From NCBI RefSeq assembly GCF_030908545.1, contig NZ_CP133083.1, positions 2,179,691-2,243,690 on the forward strand: a stretch of DNA of 64,000 nucleotides, given 5' to 3'. Origin of the DNA: Nitrosomonas sp. sh817. GTDB lineage: Bacteria; Pseudomonadota; Gammaproteobacteria; Burkholderiales; Nitrosomonadaceae. Positions 28,324-39,582 of the stretch are shown piece by piece. Numbering within the stretch: position 1 is the first letter of the stretch; every line of letters begins with the position of its first letter. The position numbers and the translations under genes are program-made. The notes under the pieces were generated by a model that worked only from the letters and a program-made list of their open reading frames with translations, had not been told where the DNA came from and did not search any database.

Positions 28324-28860
28324 ATGCGCAACCGAAGTATTCTTACCGAAGCCAAACAAATTCAACTCGCCACGGAATTGATTCAACTAGGCGCCCGGCT
28401 CCAGGTTCTGGAGATGAACACAAATCTCAGCCGCGAGCGGTTGGTTAAGCTGTACAAGGAAATCAGAGGGGTGTCGCCTCCCAAAGGCATGCTGCCTTAT
28501 TCGGAAGACTGGTTCATGAGCTGGCAACCCAACATGCACTCTACGTTATTTATGAATATTCATAACTATGTGACGACTAATTCGGATGTCGAAGGAATCG
28601 ACGCATTGGTAAAAAGCTACCGGCTCTATCTCGAGCATGTCAAAGTCAATCAGCTGGAGAAAGTATTAAGCTTGACGCGCGCCTGGACTTTGGTGCGTTT
28701 TGTGGAAAGCGGCGTTCTGTGCATCGCACCATGCGTGAATTGTCACGGAAAATTTGTGGTTCATTCGCTGGAAATTCATTCCAATCATGTCTGCGGTTTG
28801 TGCAATATTCCTTCGCGGGCTGGAAAAACCAAGAAAGCTGCGGCGCTACATTTGCACTAG
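28324..28860 (+). CDS. flhC: Flagellar transcriptional activator FlhC
   Basis: 178 residues from ATG 28324 (GGGGAG upstream), preferred over the in-frame ATG 28306 which would overlap the binding site. FlhC features include the helical N-terminus, the GVSPPKGMLPYSEDWF block, and a four-cysteine zinc site spread over CIAPCVNC and CGLCNIP. It contacts DNA within FlhD4C2. No flagellar structural gene is within the window. Confidence 0.95.
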   Translation: MRNRSILTEAKQIQLATELIQLGARLQVLEMNTNLSRERLVKLYKEIRGVSPPKGMLPYSEDWFMSWQPNMHSTLFMNIHNYVTTNSDVEGIDALVKSYRLYLEHVKVNQLEKVLSLTRAWTLVRFVESGVLCIAPCVNCHGKFVVHSLEIHSNHVCGLCNIPSRAGKTKKAAALHLH

Positions 28861-28891
28861 ATAAGAATGAATGATTTAGAAGGCTTGCTGA

Positions 28892-30085
28892 TCATTTCAG
28901 CAGATTTTGAATGCGCGCTAAAGCCTGCTGCAAATTATCCATCGACGTGGCAAACGATAAGCGCATGTAGCCTTCACAACCGAATGCCGAGCCTGGGACA
29001 ACCGCAACACCGGCTTTTTCCAGAAGATATTCGCTGAATGCGAGATCGTTTTGTGCATTGATCAGTTTGTTTTTGTACAAATTTCCGATTGATTCACGAA
29101 CATCGGCGAATGCATAAAAAGCACCTTCCGAAGCCAAGCAGTGCACGCCGCTGATTTTGTTGAGTTGTTCAGTGACATAAAGATTACGTTCCTTGAATGC
29201 CGCAATCATCGGATTCATGCAGGATTGATCGCCATTCAACGCAGTTTCGGCGGCAACTTGCGAAATCGAGCTCGGATTGGAAGTGCTTTGCGACTGAATG
29301 TTCTCCATCGCCGTAATGATATGAGCAGGTCCCCCACAATAACCGATGCGCCAGCCGGTCATCGAATAAGCTTTGGATACACCGTTGAGAACAACCGCTT
29401 GCGCAAATAACTCCGGACAAGCATTAACGATATTGACAAATTTCTGACCGGTTAACAGGATATGCTCGTACATGTCATCCGTGGCGATGAGAATCTGCGG
29501 ATGTTTCAATAATACTTCGCCCAAAGCTCTCAGTTCATCCAGGGTATAGACCGCGCCGGAAGGATTGCTCGGGCTATTGATGACGAACATTTTGGTTTTC
29601 GGTGTAATGGCAGCTTCCAACTGCTGCGGTGAAATTTTGAAATGTTGCTCGATGCCGGTATTGATAAAGACCGGTTTGCCCTCCGCGATCAGTACGATAT
29701 CCGGATAAGAAACCCAGTAAGGCGCCGGAATGATCACTTCATCGCCGGGGTTGATGACCGCCAGCGCCAGATTAAAAAAACTCTGTTTGCCGCCGCAAGA
29801 AACCAGAATTTGCTTGGGCTCGAAATCGAAATTGTTTTCCCGTTTGAATTTAGCCACGATGGCGTTTTTCAATCCGGGGGTGCCGCCGACCGGCGTGTAT
29901 TTGGTAAATCCCTTGTTAATCGCGGTGATAGCAGCATCTTTGATGTGCTGCGGCGTGTCGAAATCAGGCTCGCCCGCGCCTAATCCAATAATGTCTTTGC
30001 CTTCGGCTTTCAGTTTGGCAGCCCGGGCGGTTACCGCAAGGGTAGGAGATGGTTTGATGGTTTGAACGCGGCTAGAGAGCTCCAC
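28892..30085 (-). CDS. Aspartate aminotransferase (class Ib, AspC-like)
   Basis: 397 residues from GTG 30085 (AGGA eight bases upstream); a GTG 15 bases farther up is possible. It is a fold-type I PLP aminotransferase with LGAGEPDFDTPQHIK, the aspartate/tyrosine region NSPSNPSGAVY, ATDDMYEHI, the PLP-lysine segment NGVSKAYSMTGWRIGY and the C-terminal arginine in YMRLSFATS. These are the marks of subgroup Ib aspartate (and often prephenate) aminotransferases. Divergent from uvrB. Confidence 0.92.
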   Translation of the reverse strand: MELSSRVQTIKPSPTLAVTARAAKLKAEGKDIIGLGAGEPDFDTPQHIKDAAITAINKGFTKYTPVGGTPGLKNAIVAKFKRENNFDFEPKQILVSCGGKQSFFNLALAVINPGDEVIIPAPYWVSYPDIVLIAEGKPVFINTGIEQHFKISPQQLEAAITPKTKMFVINSPSNPSGAVYTLDELRALGEVLLKHPQILIATDDMYEHILLTGQKFVNIVNACPELFAQAVVLNGVSKAYSMTGWRIGYCGGPAHIITAMENIQSQSTSNPSSISQVAAETALNGDQSCMNPMIAAFKERNLYVTEQLNKISGVHCLASEGAFYAFADVRESIGNLYKNKLINAQNDLAFSEYLLEKAGVAVVPGSAFGCEGYMRLSFATSMDNLQQALARIQNLLK

Positions 30086-30164
30086 AGAAAATCCTCGCAC
30101 TAAAAAAATAGACAGACCCGCATGTTAGAATAACAAGAAACAATTCAATGGCGGAATTATACCC

Positions 30165-32195
30165 GTGATCGCAACCTTCCCCAATAGTCCCTATAAATTA
30201 CATCAAGCATTTGCGCCCGCCGGTGATCAGCCGGTTGCAATCGCACAGTTGGTCGAAGGCATAAACGATGGTCTTGCGTATCAAACGTTACTGGGCGTGA
30301 CCGGCTCCGGTAAAACGTACACCATAGCCAACATGATCGCCCGCTTGGGCCGTCCGGCGATTATCATCGCGCCGAATAAAACGCTGGCCGCGCAGTTATA
30401 CGCGGAGATGCGCGAATTCTTCCCGGAAAACGCCATCGAGTACTTCGTTTCCTATTACGATTACTATCAACCGGAAGCATACGTGCCGTCGCGCGATTTG
30501 TTTATCGAGAAAGATTCCAGCATCAACGAACATATCGAACAAATGCGCTTGTCCGCGACCAAATCGCTGCTGGAGCGCGACGATTCGATTATCGTCGCGA
30601 CGGTATCGTGCATCTACGGTATCGGCGATCCGGTCGATTATCACGGCATGATTCTGCACTTGCGCAACGGTGAAAAAATGTCGCAACGCGACATCATCAA
30701 GCGCTTGACCGAGATGCAATACGAACGCAATGAACTGGAGTTCAAACGCGGGGTTTTTCGCGTGCGCGGTGATGTCGTCGATGTATTTCCGTCCGAGAAT
30801 TCCGAAGCGGCAGTCCGCATCACGTTGTTTGACGACGAAGTGGATAGCTTGGCGCTATTCGACCCGCTGACCGGGCGCGTTCTGCAGAAAATCGCGCGTT
30901 TCACGGTGTATCCTTCCAGTCACTACGTTACGCCGCGCAGCACCACATTGCGGGCAATGGAAACCATCAAAACCGAATTACGCGAGCGGTTGGAGTATTT
31001 CTATCAGGAAAACCGCCTGGTCGAAGCGCAGCGGCTCGAACAACGCACCCGCTTCGATTTGGAAATGCTCAATGAACTGGGTTTTTGCAAAGGCATTGAA
31101 AATTATTCCCGCCATTTATCCGGTAAGCAGCCGGGTGAACCGCCGCCGACGTTACTTGATTATCTGCCGGATAATGCTTTGATGATCATCGACGAAAGCC
31201 ATGTGACCGTGCCGCAAATCGGCGGCATGTATAAGGGCGATCGCTCGCGCAAGGAGAATCTGGTGAACTTCGGCTTCCGCTTGCCGTCGGCGCTGGACAA
31301 CCGGCCGTTGCGTTTTGAGGAATTTGAGAAACGCATGCCGCAGACGGTTTTCGTGTCGGCCACGCCCGCCGATTATGAGAGTCAGCATAGCGGCCAAGTC
31401 GTCGAGCAAGTCGTGCGCCCGACCGGTCTGGTCGATCCGGTTATCGAAGTGCGCCCGGTTGCCACGCAGGTGGATGATTTAATGTCGGAGGTAACTTTAC
31501 GTACGGCCAAGAACGAGCGTGTACTAGTCACCACGCTGACCAAACGCATGGCGGAGGATTTGACCGATTATTTTTCCGATCATCAAATCAAAGTGCGCTA
31601 TTTGCATTCGGATATCGACACCGTCGAACGTGTCGAGATCATCCGCGATTTGCGGCTCGGGCAATTCGATGTGCTGGTCGGGATTAACTTGCTGCGCGAA
31701 GGGCTGGATATTCCGGAAGTGTCGCTGGTCGCGATACTGGATGCCGATAAGGAAGGCTTCTTGCGTTCGCAACGGTCGCTGATTCAAACCATTGGCCGAG
31801 CTGCCCGGCATATCAACGGCACCGCAATCTTATACGCCGACACTATCACCAAATCAATGCGCGTTGCGATTGACGAAACCAGCCGGCGGCGTCAAAAGCA
31901 GATTCAATTCAACGAACAGCATCAAATTACACCGCGGTCGGTGCATAAGCGCATCAAGGACTTGATCGACGGCGTTTATAATCATGAATCCGCGCAACAG
32001 CAGCACAAAGCCGCGCAAGTGCAAGCGCGCTACGATGCCATGAACGAAGCGCAACTTGCCAAGGAAATTCAGCGGGTCGAGAAGAAAATGCTCAATGCCG
32101 CGAAGAACTTGGAATTTGAGCAAGCCGCTGTTTACCGCGATGAACTCAAGAACCTCAAGAACAAGCTGCTGATCGGTTTTACCGGTATTACCTGA
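30165..32195 (+). CDS. uvrB: Excinuclease ABC subunit B
   Basis: 676 residues starting at GTG 30165. Helicase motifs are [10 protein letters not shown] (Walker A), the beta-hairpin region [30 protein letters not shown] (DEAD-like), VSATPADYE, and motif [11 protein letters not shown]. The C-terminal UVR coiled coil ([20 protein letters not shown]) binds UvrC. It verifies DNA damage in nucleotide excision repair. Full length; divergent from the aminotransferase gene. Confidence 0.97.
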   Translation: MIATFPNSPYKLHQAFAPAGDQPVAIAQLVEGINDGLAYQTLLGVTGSGKTYTIANMIARLGRPAIIIAPNKTLAAQLYAEMREFFPENAIEYFVSYYDYYQPEAYVPSRDLFIEKDSSINEHIEQMRLSATKSLLERDDSIIVATVSCIYGIGDPVDYHGMILHLRNGEKMSQRDIIKRLTEMQYERNELEFKRGVFRVRGDVVDVFPSENSEAAVRITLFDDEVDSLALFDPLTGRVLQKIARFTVYPSSHYVTPRSTTLRAMETIKTELRERLEYFYQENRLVEAQRLEQRTRFDLEMLNELGFCKGIENYSRHLSGKQPGEPPPTLLDYLPDNALMIIDESHVTVPQIGGMYKGDRSRKENLVNFGFRLPSALDNRPLRFEEFEKRMPQTVFVSATPADYESQHSGQVVEQVVRPTGLVDPVIEVRPVATQVDDLMSEVTLRTAKNERVLVTTLTKRMAEDLTDYFSDHQIKVRYLHSDIDTVERVEIIRDLRLGQFDVLVGINLLREGLDIPEVSLVAILDADKEGFLRSQRSLIQTIGRAARHINGTAILYADTITKSMRVAIDETSRRRQKQIQFNEQHQITPRSVHKRIKDLIDGVYNHESAQQQHKAAQVQARYDAMNEAQLAKEIQRVEKKMLNAAKNLEFEQAAVYRDELKNLKNKLLIGFTGIT

Positions 32196-32199
32196 GTGG

Positions 32200-32544
32200 C
32201 TATTTTTTGACTTCGGTGGAAGACACGAAAATGATGGTGCCGAAGGTACGGTTCAGCGTTTTGCTGGTGAAATTGGTCATCACCATGCTCTGACCGAAAC
32301 GGATGTGATCGCCCTTGTTGACTTGGGTCGTCGGCGCGGCAATCCAGAATTTGTGTCCGCTGTTCTGCAATTCCATATAGGTATAGCCGCCGGCATCCAT
32401 AAAGTCGACGACAATACCTTCGTTGTCGGCCATTTTTCCTGATGCTGCGGCACCTTGTGCAACATTGGGTTGCGCTATGCTATGGGTGGATTGAATAAAC
32501 AGGCAAACAATCAGCGCCATGAGGGATAAAAAAGATAATTTCAT
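32200..32544 (-). CDS. NrfJ-like periplasmic protein
   Basis: 114 residues from ATG 32544; upstream frame is probably untranslated. The signal peptide is MKLSFLSLMALIVCLFIQST up to about residue 25. The mature part has the conserved pattern of NrfJ-related small proteins: VVDFMDAGGYTYMEL, KFWIAAP, a K-GDHI-type strand, and the closing SKTLNRTFGTIIFVSS. It is an OB-like beta domain found beside cytochrome c and nitrite-reductase genes in some bacteria, function unknown. Convergent with uvrB, which ends 4 bases away. Confidence 0.8.
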   Translation of the reverse strand: MKLSFLSLMALIVCLFIQSTHSIAQPNVAQGAAASGKMADNEGIVVDFMDAGGYTYMELQNSGHKFWIAAPTTQVNKGDHIRFGQSMVMTNFTSKTLNRTFGTIIFVSSTEVKK

Positions 32545-32593
32545 GATTTTAAGAAGTGTTCCGTCTAAAAGGCACGTATCATACACCGCCGCT

Positions 32594-33415
32594 CTATTTT
32601 GTTCCAATGTTGGTAAGCGCGGAATCCCGGTCTTGCCGGACTTTCTCAAAAAAACAAATCGCCGCGGCGGCAGCGGCATTGAGCGATTCGGTTTTTCCCG
32701 GCATTGGGATGACGATATTTTCCCGCGCGGTTTGAATCAGTTCTTTGGATAACCCGGCGCCTTCATTGCCGAACAGAAAGGCCACCGGACCAGCCAGAGA
32801 AATGTCGAAAAGATTCTTGGCGGCTTGAATCGAAGTGGCAATCACCGTTCCCGGAAAGTCGCGGGAAATTTGCAATAAATCGCAATTCACGTGGATGCGC
32901 AAAAAAAAATGGGCGCCCATTGCCGCCCGCAAAGTTTTAGGCGACCAAGCATCCGCGCAGTGCTGCGACAGATAAATATCGCGAACATTAGCGGCCGCGG
33001 CGGAACGCAGGATTGAGCCGAGGTTGCCGGGATCCTGAATTGCTTCCAGCATCACGCTGAAAACCTCCCGGCCGCGTCCGGTTTCTTTTTGCAATGGAGG
33101 AATCGTAATCAGCGCCAGAATCCCGGTGGGTGTTTTAACCGGTGAAATGGCGCGAAACAAGGCATCGCTGACAACGGATATTTTCGGCGGGGTATGCCCG
33201 CAGAGAATGGTCAGAAAATGCTCGTTCCCGGTGTTTTCCATATACGATTGGCTGACGATCAGGTTTTCCGGGTTGCCCAATACCGAGCAATAAATCTGAA
33301 TCAAATGAATCCCGTCGAGCAGCGTCAAACCGGTTTTCCCGCGATATTGCGAAGATCCTTCCAGCTTGATCAGTTGTTTGACGAGCGGATGATTGCGTGA
33401 AGTGATGACCGGCAT
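32594..33415 (-). CDS. TrmH/SpoU family RNA methyltransferase
   Basis: 273 residues from ATG 33415. SPOUT knot motifs appear in order: IQDPGNLGSILRSAAAA (motif 1), VAFLFGNEGAGLS (motif 2) and IPMPGKTESLNAAAAAAI (motif 3). The N-terminal ~90 residues form the usual L30e-like substrate-binding domain (VITSRNHPLVKQLIKL). It 2'-O-methylates ribose in tRNA or rRNA; the target cannot be told. It lies 45 bases from hisD. Confidence 0.92.
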   Translation of the reverse strand: MPVITSRNHPLVKQLIKLEGSSQYRGKTGLTLLDGIHLIQIYCSVLGNPENLIVSQSYMENTGNEHFLTILCGHTPPKISVVSDALFRAISPVKTPTGILALITIPPLQKETGRGREVFSVMLEAIQDPGNLGSILRSAAAANVRDIYLSQHCADAWSPKTLRAAMGAHFFLRIHVNCDLLQISRDFPGTVIATSIQAAKNLFDISLAGPVAFLFGNEGAGLSKELIQTARENIVIPMPGKTESLNAAAAAAICFFEKVRQDRDSALTNIGTK

Positions 33416-33459
33416 GATGAGCAAATCCGCTATGAAAGGGGGTCAGTTCACGCGATCAG

Positions 33460-34767
33460 CTACCGGTGCTTTATATAGCGGTATTCCGCCGATTTTGCGT
33501 GCGCCTGCAAACCTTCGCCGTTCGCCAGAATCGATGCGATCTCGCCGAGCTTGGCGGCGCCTTGCGGCGAAACTTGAATCAGGCTGCTGCGTTTCTGGAA
33601 ATCGTATACCCCCAACGGCGAAGAAAACCGCGCGGTGCGGGAAGTCGGCAGCACGTGATTGGGTCCTGCGCAATAATCGCCGAGCGCTTCGCACGCATGA
33701 CGTCCCAGGAAAATAGCGCCGGCGTGACGGATTTTATCCACCCAATGCTCCGGATGCTCAACCGACAATTCCAAATGTTCCGGCGCGATACGGTTGGCGA
33801 TGTCGCAAGCGTCGGCCAAGTCTCTCACTTGAATCAGCGCGCCGCGATTTTCCAGCGACGCGCGAATCACCGCTTGGCGCGGCATGGCGGACAATTGCCG
33901 CACGATGCTTTGCTGCACTTGATCCAGAAACGCCGCATCGGGAGATAGCAAAATAGCCTGAGCCAGTTCGTCGTGCTCGGCTTGCGAGAACAAATCCATC
34001 GCAATCCAGTCCGGATCGGTGCCGCCGTCGCAAATCACCAGAATTTCCGAAGGACCGGCGACCATGTCGATACCGACGATGCCGAATACCCGACGCTTGG
34101 CGGCAGCGACGTAGGCATTGCCGGGGCCGACGATTTTATCGACCGGCGGCACGGTTTCAGTGCCGAACGCCAGAGCGCCGACCGCTTGCGCACCGCCGAT
34201 GGTGAATACCCGGTCAACCTTGCTGATGGCTGCGGCAGCCAGCACCAATTCGTTTCTTTCGCCGTCCGGTGTCGGTACCACCATGATTAATTCCGGTACG
34301 CCGGCCACTTTCGCCGGGATGGCATTCATCAGCACCGATGAAGGGTACGAAGCTTTACCGCCAGGCACGTATAAACCGACACGGTCCAGCGGCGTGACTT
34401 TTTGACCCAGCAGCGTGCCATCGGCATCGGTATATTGCCAGGAACTCAACGGTTGTTTTTCGTGATAGCTGCGCACACGTTCGGCAGCTTGCTCGAGCGC
34501 CGTTCGTTCCACTGCCGGTAAGGTATTCAGAGATTGCTGCAACTGTTGCGGCGCTAGCTCCAGTTGGCTGGCCGAAGTGACCGCTAGGCGGTCGAAGCGG
34601 TTGGTGTATTCGATCAACGCCGCGTCTTTGCGGCTGCGGATATCCGCCAGAATGCCGGCAACCGTCGCGTCGACGGCATCATCTTGTGCGTTTTCAAATG
34701 CCAGCAGCTTGTCGAGCTTCTCGTTGAAATCGGAATCAGTAGTGTTGAATCGTTTGATTTGAACCAT
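33460..34767 (-). CDS. hisD: Histidinol dehydrogenase
   Basis: 435 residues. Signatures are [19 protein letters not shown], the nucleotide and zinc regions [31 protein letters not shown] (Gln/His zinc ligands) and [20 protein letters not shown]. It oxidises L-histidinol to L-histidine in two NAD-dependent steps. hisG is directly upstream on the same strand, so they likely share a transcript. Confidence 0.96.
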   Translation of the reverse strand: MVQIKRFNTTDSDFNEKLDKLLAFENAQDDAVDATVAGILADIRSRKDAALIEYTNRFDRLAVTSASQLELAPQQLQQSLNTLPAVERTALEQAAERVRSYHEKQPLSSWQYTDADGTLLGQKVTPLDRVGLYVPGGKASYPSSVLMNAIPAKVAGVPELIMVVPTPDGERNELVLAAAAISKVDRVFTIGGAQAVGALAFGTETVPPVDKIVGPGNAYVAAAKRRVFGIVGIDMVAGPSEILVICDGGTDPDWIAMDLFSQAEHDELAQAILLSPDAAFLDQVQQSIVRQLSAMPRQAVIRASLENRGALIQVRDLADACDIANRIAPEHLELSVEHPEHWVDKIRHAGAIFLGRHACEALGDYCAGPNHVLPTSRTARFSSPLGVYDFQKRSSLIQVSPQGAAKLGEIASILANGEGLQAHAKSAEYRYIKHR

Positions 34768-34801
34768 GGCTTCAATGACGATTGAGTGGAAAGCTTTACA
34801 G

Positions 34802-35446
34802 TTATTTTTCGATGGCTGCGGAAAATGCGTCCAGAACCGGCTGAATCGCGCCTCTTTTCAGTTTTAACGCCGCCTGGTTGATGATCAAGCGCGACGAAAT
34901 CGGCATGATTTCTTCCACAGCCTTGAGATGATTCGCTTTTAGCGTATTGCCGCTGGATACCAGATCGACGATGGCGTCAGCCAGTCCGACCAGCGGCGCC
35001 AGTTCCATCGATCCGTACAATTTGATCAGATCGACATGCACACCCTTGGCGGCGAAGTGTTCACGCGCGGTTTGCACGTACTTGGTGGCGATGCGCAGCC
35101 GCGCGCCTTGGCGCACGGCGGAGTCGTAATCGAACCCTTCAGGGGTGGCGACCATCATGCGGCAGCGCGCGATGTTCAAATCGAGCGGTTGGTACAAACC
35201 ATCGCCGCCATGTTCCAGCAGCACATCCTTGCCGGCGATACCCAGATCGGCGGCGCCGTACTGCACGTAAGTCGGCACATCCGACGCGCGTACGATAATC
35301 AACCGCACATGATCGCGGTTGGTAGCAAGTATTAACTTGCGCGATGCATCAGGGTCATCCAGTACTTCAATACCGGCGGCCCTGAGCAGTGGCACCGTGT
35401 CTTCAAAAATCCGCCCTTTTGACAGGGCGATGGTGATTTCAGTCAT
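34802..35446 (-). CDS. hisG: ATP phosphoribosyltransferase, short form
   Basis: 214 residues, so it belongs to the short HisG group that lacks the C-terminal histidine-sensing domain and needs HisZ as regulatory partner. Motifs are [30 protein letters not shown] and the PRPP loop [20 protein letters not shown]. It starts histidine synthesis by joining ATP and PRPP. hisZ is not in this window. Confidence 0.95.
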   Translation of the reverse strand: MTEITIALSKGRIFEDTVPLLRAAGIEVLDDPDASRKLILATNRDHVRLIIVRASDVPTYVQYGAADLGIAGKDVLLEHGGDGLYQPLDLNIARCRMMVATPEGFDYDSAVRQGARLRIATKYVQTAREHFAAKGVHVDLIKLYGSMELAPLVGLADAIVDLVSSGNTLKANHLKAVEEIMPISSRLIINQAALKLKRGAIQPVLDAFSAAIEK

Positions 35447-35460
35447 AAAAGCAGTGGAAA

Positions 35461-36102
35461 TTATCCGAGGTTGGCTGCGGCAAATTCCCAGTTGATCAAT
35501 TTATCCAGAATGGTGTTGACGTAATCCGCGCGGCGATTCTGATAATCGAGATAATAGGCATGCTCCCACACGTCGATGGTCAGCAGTGGCCGCACGTTCT
35601 TGGTGATCGGGGTTTCCGCGTTACCGGTTTTGGCGATGGCGATTTTGCCGCCGTCGACGACCAGCCAGGCCCAGCCGCTGCCGAATTGCGTCAAGGCTGC
35701 TTGCGCGAATTCCTTTTTACATGCTTCGACGCTGCCGAATGCTTCCTCGATTCTCTGTTTCAACGCCGCCGGCGGTTCGCCGCCGCCGTTGGGACTGAGG
35801 CTGTGCCAATAGAACATGTGGTTCCAAACTTGCGCGGCGTTGTTGAAGATCGCCGCTTTGTCCGCTTGTCCGGCGGAAGCGCGCACGATGTCTTCGAGCG
35901 ACTGACCCGCCAAAGCGGTGTTAGCCACCAGGTTGTTCAAGTTATCAACGTAGGTTTTGTGGTGCTTGCCATAGTGAAAGCTTAAGGTATTGGCGGTGAT
36001 CACCGGTTCCAACGCGTTGTTGGCGTACGGCAGCGGCGCCAGCACATATTGCGAACCGGCTTGCGCCGCCTTGGAAAAATTATCGACATTGACTGTAGAC
36101 AT
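35461..36102 (-). CDS. sodB: Superoxide dismutase [Fe]
   Basis: 213 residues from ATG 36102, which has AAGGAG eight bases upstream. Metal ligands are in [22 protein letters not shown] and [14 protein letters not shown]; the [10 protein letters not shown] and GSGWAWLV stretches favour iron over manganese. An N-terminal segment of about 20 residues precedes the usual start of the fold ([10 protein letters not shown]); it is not a clear signal peptide. It removes superoxide in the cytoplasm. It follows exbD by 66 bases. Confidence 0.95.
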   Translation of the reverse strand: MSTVNVDNFSKAAQAGSQYVLAPLPYANNALEPVITANTLSFHYGKHHKTYVDNLNNLVANTALAGQSLEDIVRASAGQADKAAIFNNAAQVWNHMFYWHSLSPNGGGEPPAALKQRIEEAFGSVEACKKEFAQAALTQFGSGWAWLVVDGGKIAIAKTGNAETPITKNVRPLLTIDVWEHAYYLDYQNRRADYVNTILDKLINWEFAAANLG

Positions 36103-36168
36103 AGTGGTCTCCTTCATGGGTTTATTAAAAAAACTTTTCAGCAATTCAAACATTTGCGTACCCCTTTC

Positions 36169-36600
36169 TTATTGGGTATTGTCTGTTTCGGTGGTAAAGG
36201 TGATTTTATTGTAGCCCGCCAGCCGCGCGGCTTCCATTACCGTAATCACCGATTGGTGCGTCGCTTTGGCATCGGCGTTGATGGTGATGAACGGATCCTC
36301 GCGGTTATTCGCAGCCGCGTGTAATGCATCGCGCAAGCTTTCGATGCTGGAAGATTTCACCGGCACCAGGTTGATGGTGTAATCACCAAGCGCCGATACG
36401 GTAATATCGATGCGATTGGGTTTTTCGATATTTTGATCCACTTGTTCCGCGCTGGTTTGCGGCAACGTCAGCTCAAGCTCGGCGAATTTGGAATAAGTCG
36501 TGGTCACCACCAAAAAAATCAGGATGACCAACAACACATCGATCATCGGCACCAGATTGATTTCCGGCTCGTCGTTTTGTTTTCCGCGTTGAAAATTCAT
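36169..36600 (-). CDS. exbD: ExbD/TolR family biopolymer transport protein
   Basis: 143 residues from ATG 36600; the frame runs farther 5' but without family similarity. A short cytoplasmic tail (DEPEINLVPMIDV) leads into one transmembrane helix, VLLVILIFLVV, holding the essential aspartate of ExbD/TolR (in MIDVL). The remainder is a periplasmic domain. It normally works with ExbB to power TonB. No exbB or tonB is adjacent: the upstream neighbour is divergent purE and the downstream one sodB. Confidence 0.9.
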   Translation of the reverse strand: MNFQRGKQNDEPEINLVPMIDVLLVILIFLVVTTTYSKFAELELTLPQTSAEQVDQNIEKPNRIDITVSALGDYTINLVPVKSSSIESLRDALHAAANNREDPFITINADAKATHQSVITVMEAARLAGYNKITFTTETDNTQ

Positions 36601-36839
36601 TCCGCTACTATTTGTGAAATTGCGTGTTCCGGCTCCGGCAACATTGATAAAAAAAATCAATGAAGAAAAGCAATGTTCGATGAGGTTAGTATAATACCAG
36701 TTACGCCAGTTGGCGAAGCCATCGAAATACATCACACAATTATTGCATAGACTAATAAAATAGCCAGCCGTGATTTTGATGGCGTGATAGTACAACATTC
36801 TGTTGATCGTGACTGTTTAATTTTGCCGTTTGGAGTGAA

Positions 36840-37328
36840 ATGATTAAACCATTAGTCAGCGTAGTCATGGGAAGTACCAGCGATTGGGAAGTGATGCAGC
36901 GCGCCGTCGCCGTGCTCGATGAATTCCATATTGCGTACGAAACCAAAGTGGTGTCCGCGCACCGCACCCCGGATTTGCTGTTCCAGTTTGCTGCGGAAGC
37001 CAAATCGCGCGGGATTCAGTGCATTATCGCCGGCGCCGGCGGCGCGGCGCATCTGCCGGGTATGATCGCGGCCAAAACCACCGTGCCGGTGCTCGGTGTG
37101 CCGGTCAATTCCAGACATTTGCAAGGATTGGATTCGCTGTTGTCGATCGTGCAAATGCCGAAAGGCATTCCAGTCGCCACGTTTGCCATCGGACAGGCCG
37201 GAGCGGCCAACGCCGGATTGTTCGCCGTAGCATTGCTGGCGGTCAACAACAGCGAACTCAGCACACAACTGAACGAATACCGGCGCAAACAAACCGAATC
37301 CGTTCTTAACGCCGAGTTACCGCAATAA
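36840..37328 (+). CDS. purE: N5-carboxyaminoimidazole ribonucleotide mutase
   Basis: 162 residues, class I PurE. The motifs [21 protein letters not shown] and [15 protein letters not shown], and [20 protein letters not shown], cover the active site. It rearranges N5-CAIR to CAIR in purine synthesis. The start has TTGGAG upstream. Its stop overlaps the purK ATG (TAATG). Confidence 0.97.
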   Translation: MIKPLVSVVMGSTSDWEVMQRAVAVLDEFHIAYETKVVSAHRTPDLLFQFAAEAKSRGIQCIIAGAGGAAHLPGMIAAKTTVPVLGVPVNSRHLQGLDSLLSIVQMPKGIPVATFAIGQAGAANAGLFAVALLAVNNSELSTQLNEYRRKQTESVLNAELPQ

Positions 37329-38461
37329 TGCCAGTGATGCCAGGCGCCATGCTCGGTGTGCTCGGTGGCGGGCAGCTCGGGCGTATGTTCGTGCAAGCCG
37401 CGCAGCAAATGGGTTATCAAGTCACGGTGCTGGATCCATCGCCTGATAGCCCTGCCGGGCGTGTTGCCGATGTCTTTATCTGCGCTGATTATGATGACCA
37501 AGCGGCTCTGGAAAAGATCGGACAGCAATGCGCTGCCGTTACCACCGAATTTGAGAACATTCCCGCCGGATCGTTGCGCGCACTGACTCGTTATTGCGTG
37601 GTTAGCCCGGATGCGAATAGTGTGTCGATCGCGCAAAACCGCGTGCGTGAAAAACAATTTCTGGTCGATTGCGGTTTTGCCGTGGCATCGTTTGCAGTCA
37701 TTACGCAACCGCAAGACATTGCCACGCAAGATGTCGCTCAGTTTCTGCCGGGTATTCTGAAAGTCAGTCAATTCGGCTACGACGGCAAGGGTCAGATCAA
37801 AGTAGCCAATGTAGTGGAATTGCAGGCGGGCTACAAGCAATTGAATCATGCCGTGTGCGTGCTGGAAAAATTCATGCCGTTGAAAAGCGAAGTCTCGGTG
37901 GTGGTCGCCCGTGGTGGCAATGGTGAAATAGCGACGTTTCCGGTATCCGAGAATCAGCATGTCAACGGCATCCTCGATATCAGCATCGTGCCCGCCCGGA
38001 TTTCTCCGCTGCTGGCTGACAAAGCGCAAACCCTCGCCTGCCAGGTTGCCGAAAAACTCAATTATCAAGGCGTGTTGTGCGTCGAATTTTTCGTATTGCA
38101 CGACGACGCGCTGCTGATCAACGAAATTGCGCCGCGTCCGCACAACAGCGGGCATTATTCGATCGACGTCTGCGTCACCTCGCAATTCGAGCAGCAAGTG
38201 CGTACGCTGTGCGGCTTGCCGCTGGGTTCGACTGCGCAGCTCAGCCCTGCGGTGATGGTCAATCTGCTCGGCGATGTGTGGCACAGCGGCGATCCCGATT
38301 GGAATTTGGTGTTGCAACACCCATCGGCCAAATTACATTTGTACGGCAAAACCGAAGCACGCCCGGGACGTAAAATGGGGCATTTCACCGTGTTGGGCAG
38401 CGACACCGAAACCGCATTGAATGATGCGCTACGCATCAAAAAACAACTGGAACCCAAGTAA
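37328..38461 (+). CDS. purK: 5-(carboxyamino)imidazole ribonucleotide synthase
   Basis: 377 residues, ATP-grasp fold. [14 protein letters not shown] at the N-terminus, YDGKGQ in the ATP site, and the C-terminal [17 protein letters not shown] with SQFEQQVR define PurK. It makes N5-CAIR from AIR, bicarbonate and ATP, feeding PurE. Translationally coupled to purE, and followed 10 bases later by purC. Confidence 0.97.
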   Translation: MPVMPGAMLGVLGGGQLGRMFVQAAQQMGYQVTVLDPSPDSPAGRVADVFICADYDDQAALEKIGQQCAAVTTEFENIPAGSLRALTRYCVVSPDANSVSIAQNRVREKQFLVDCGFAVASFAVITQPQDIATQDVAQFLPGILKVSQFGYDGKGQIKVANVVELQAGYKQLNHAVCVLEKFMPLKSEVSVVVARGGNGEIATFPVSENQHVNGILDISIVPARISPLLADKAQTLACQVAEKLNYQGVLCVEFFVLHDDALLINEIAPRPHNSGHYSIDVCVTSQFEQQVRTLCGLPLGSTAQLSPAVMVNLLGDVWHSGDPDWNLVLQHPSAKLHLYGKTEARPGRKMGHFTVLGSDTETALNDALRIKKQLEPK

Positions 38462-38471
38462 AGCGAATACC

Positions 38472-39356
38472 ATGACCGAAACCGCACTGTTTGAAACTTC
38501 GATTAAAAGTTTGCCGTTTTTGCACCGCGGCAAAGTCCGCGACATCTACGCCGTCGGCGACGACAAACTGTTAATCGTGCAAACCGACCGCCTGTCGGCG
38601 TTCGACGTAATTCTGCCGACCGCGGTACCCGGAAAGGGCAAAATCCTGACCGCATTATCGCAATTCTGGTTCGACAAACTTGCGCATATCCTGCCGAATC
38701 ACCTCACCGGCATCGCACCGGAATCGGTCGTCGCCGAGAACGAACGCAATCAGGTAGAAGGACGCGCGTTCGTGATCCGTCGCCTGAAACCGCTGCCGAT
38801 CGAAGCCATCGTGCGCGGTTATGTTGTTGGCTCCGGCTGGAAGGATTATCAGCAAACCGGCGCAATCTGCGGCATTCCGTTGCCTGCCGGATTGAAACTC
38901 GCTGACAAACTGCCGGGTGGTGCGATCTTCACGCCATCGACCAAAGCTGCTGCCGGAGCGCACGATGAAAACATCGTCATCGCCGAAGTGGAGAAACTGC
39001 TCGGTAGGGAATTGACCGCCAATGTCAGCGCCAAAGCCATCCAGCTCTATTCCGAAGCCGCTGAGTATGCCCTGCAACGTGGCATCATCATCGCCGACAC
39101 CAAATTCGAATTCGGCCTGGATGATGCCGGTGAACTCTACCTGATCGACGAAGTCCTCACCCCCGACTCATCCCGCTTCTGGCCTGCCGACCAATATCAA
39201 CCCGGCCAAAACCCGCCGAGTTTCGACAAACAATTCGTGCGCGACTGGTTGGAAACGCAAGACTGGAATAAAAAAGCGCCAGCGCCGGCATTACCGGACG
39301 ATGTGTTACGGCAGACGGTGGGGAAGTATCGGGAGGCGATAAGGTTGTTGATGTGA
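38472..39356 (+). CDS. purC: SAICAR synthase
   Basis: 294 residues from ATG 38472, the start that matches the family. Motifs are [20 protein letters not shown], the TDRLSAFDV element, [13 protein letters not shown], and [16 protein letters not shown]. The length is of the longer, yeast-like type common in betaproteobacteria. It joins aspartate to CAIR. Last gene of purE-purK-purC; no clear terminator follows. Confidence 0.96.
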   Translation: MTETALFETSIKSLPFLHRGKVRDIYAVGDDKLLIVQTDRLSAFDVILPTAVPGKGKILTALSQFWFDKLAHILPNHLTGIAPESVVAENERNQVEGRAFVIRRLKPLPIEAIVRGYVVGSGWKDYQQTGAICGIPLPAGLKLADKLPGGAIFTPSTKAAAGAHDENIVIAEVEKLLGRELTANVSAKAIQLYSEAAEYALQRGIIIADTKFEFGLDDAGELYLIDEVLTPDSSRFWPADQYQPGQNPPSFDKQFVRDWLETQDWNKKAPAPALPDDVLRQTVGKYREAIRLLM

Positions 39357-39582
39357 ATGACTAGCTACTTTAACTACGGAATCTGTATCTGTTGCTCGTT
39401 TATTTGTATGAGATATCAGGATTATTTTTATAGGCAGATAATTGGATAGCATATACTTTCAAAAAAACTGATTCCAGTTATTCTGGACATGAAACTGAAA
39501 TATGCTTATATTATTAATTCGCAATTCTCCGTGGCCTTGCTATGGAATTTGGTTATCCCAAATTATCCGTTTTATAAAACTT

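Noticed and set aside
37016..38320. 434-codon minus-strand open frame across purE/purK
   Set aside because: Opposite two coupled purine genes with clear signatures; no family motifs in the translation.
39502..39582. Earlier start for the large lipoprotein
   Set aside because: The first 27 codons would place the lipobox too far from the N-terminus for a signal peptide.
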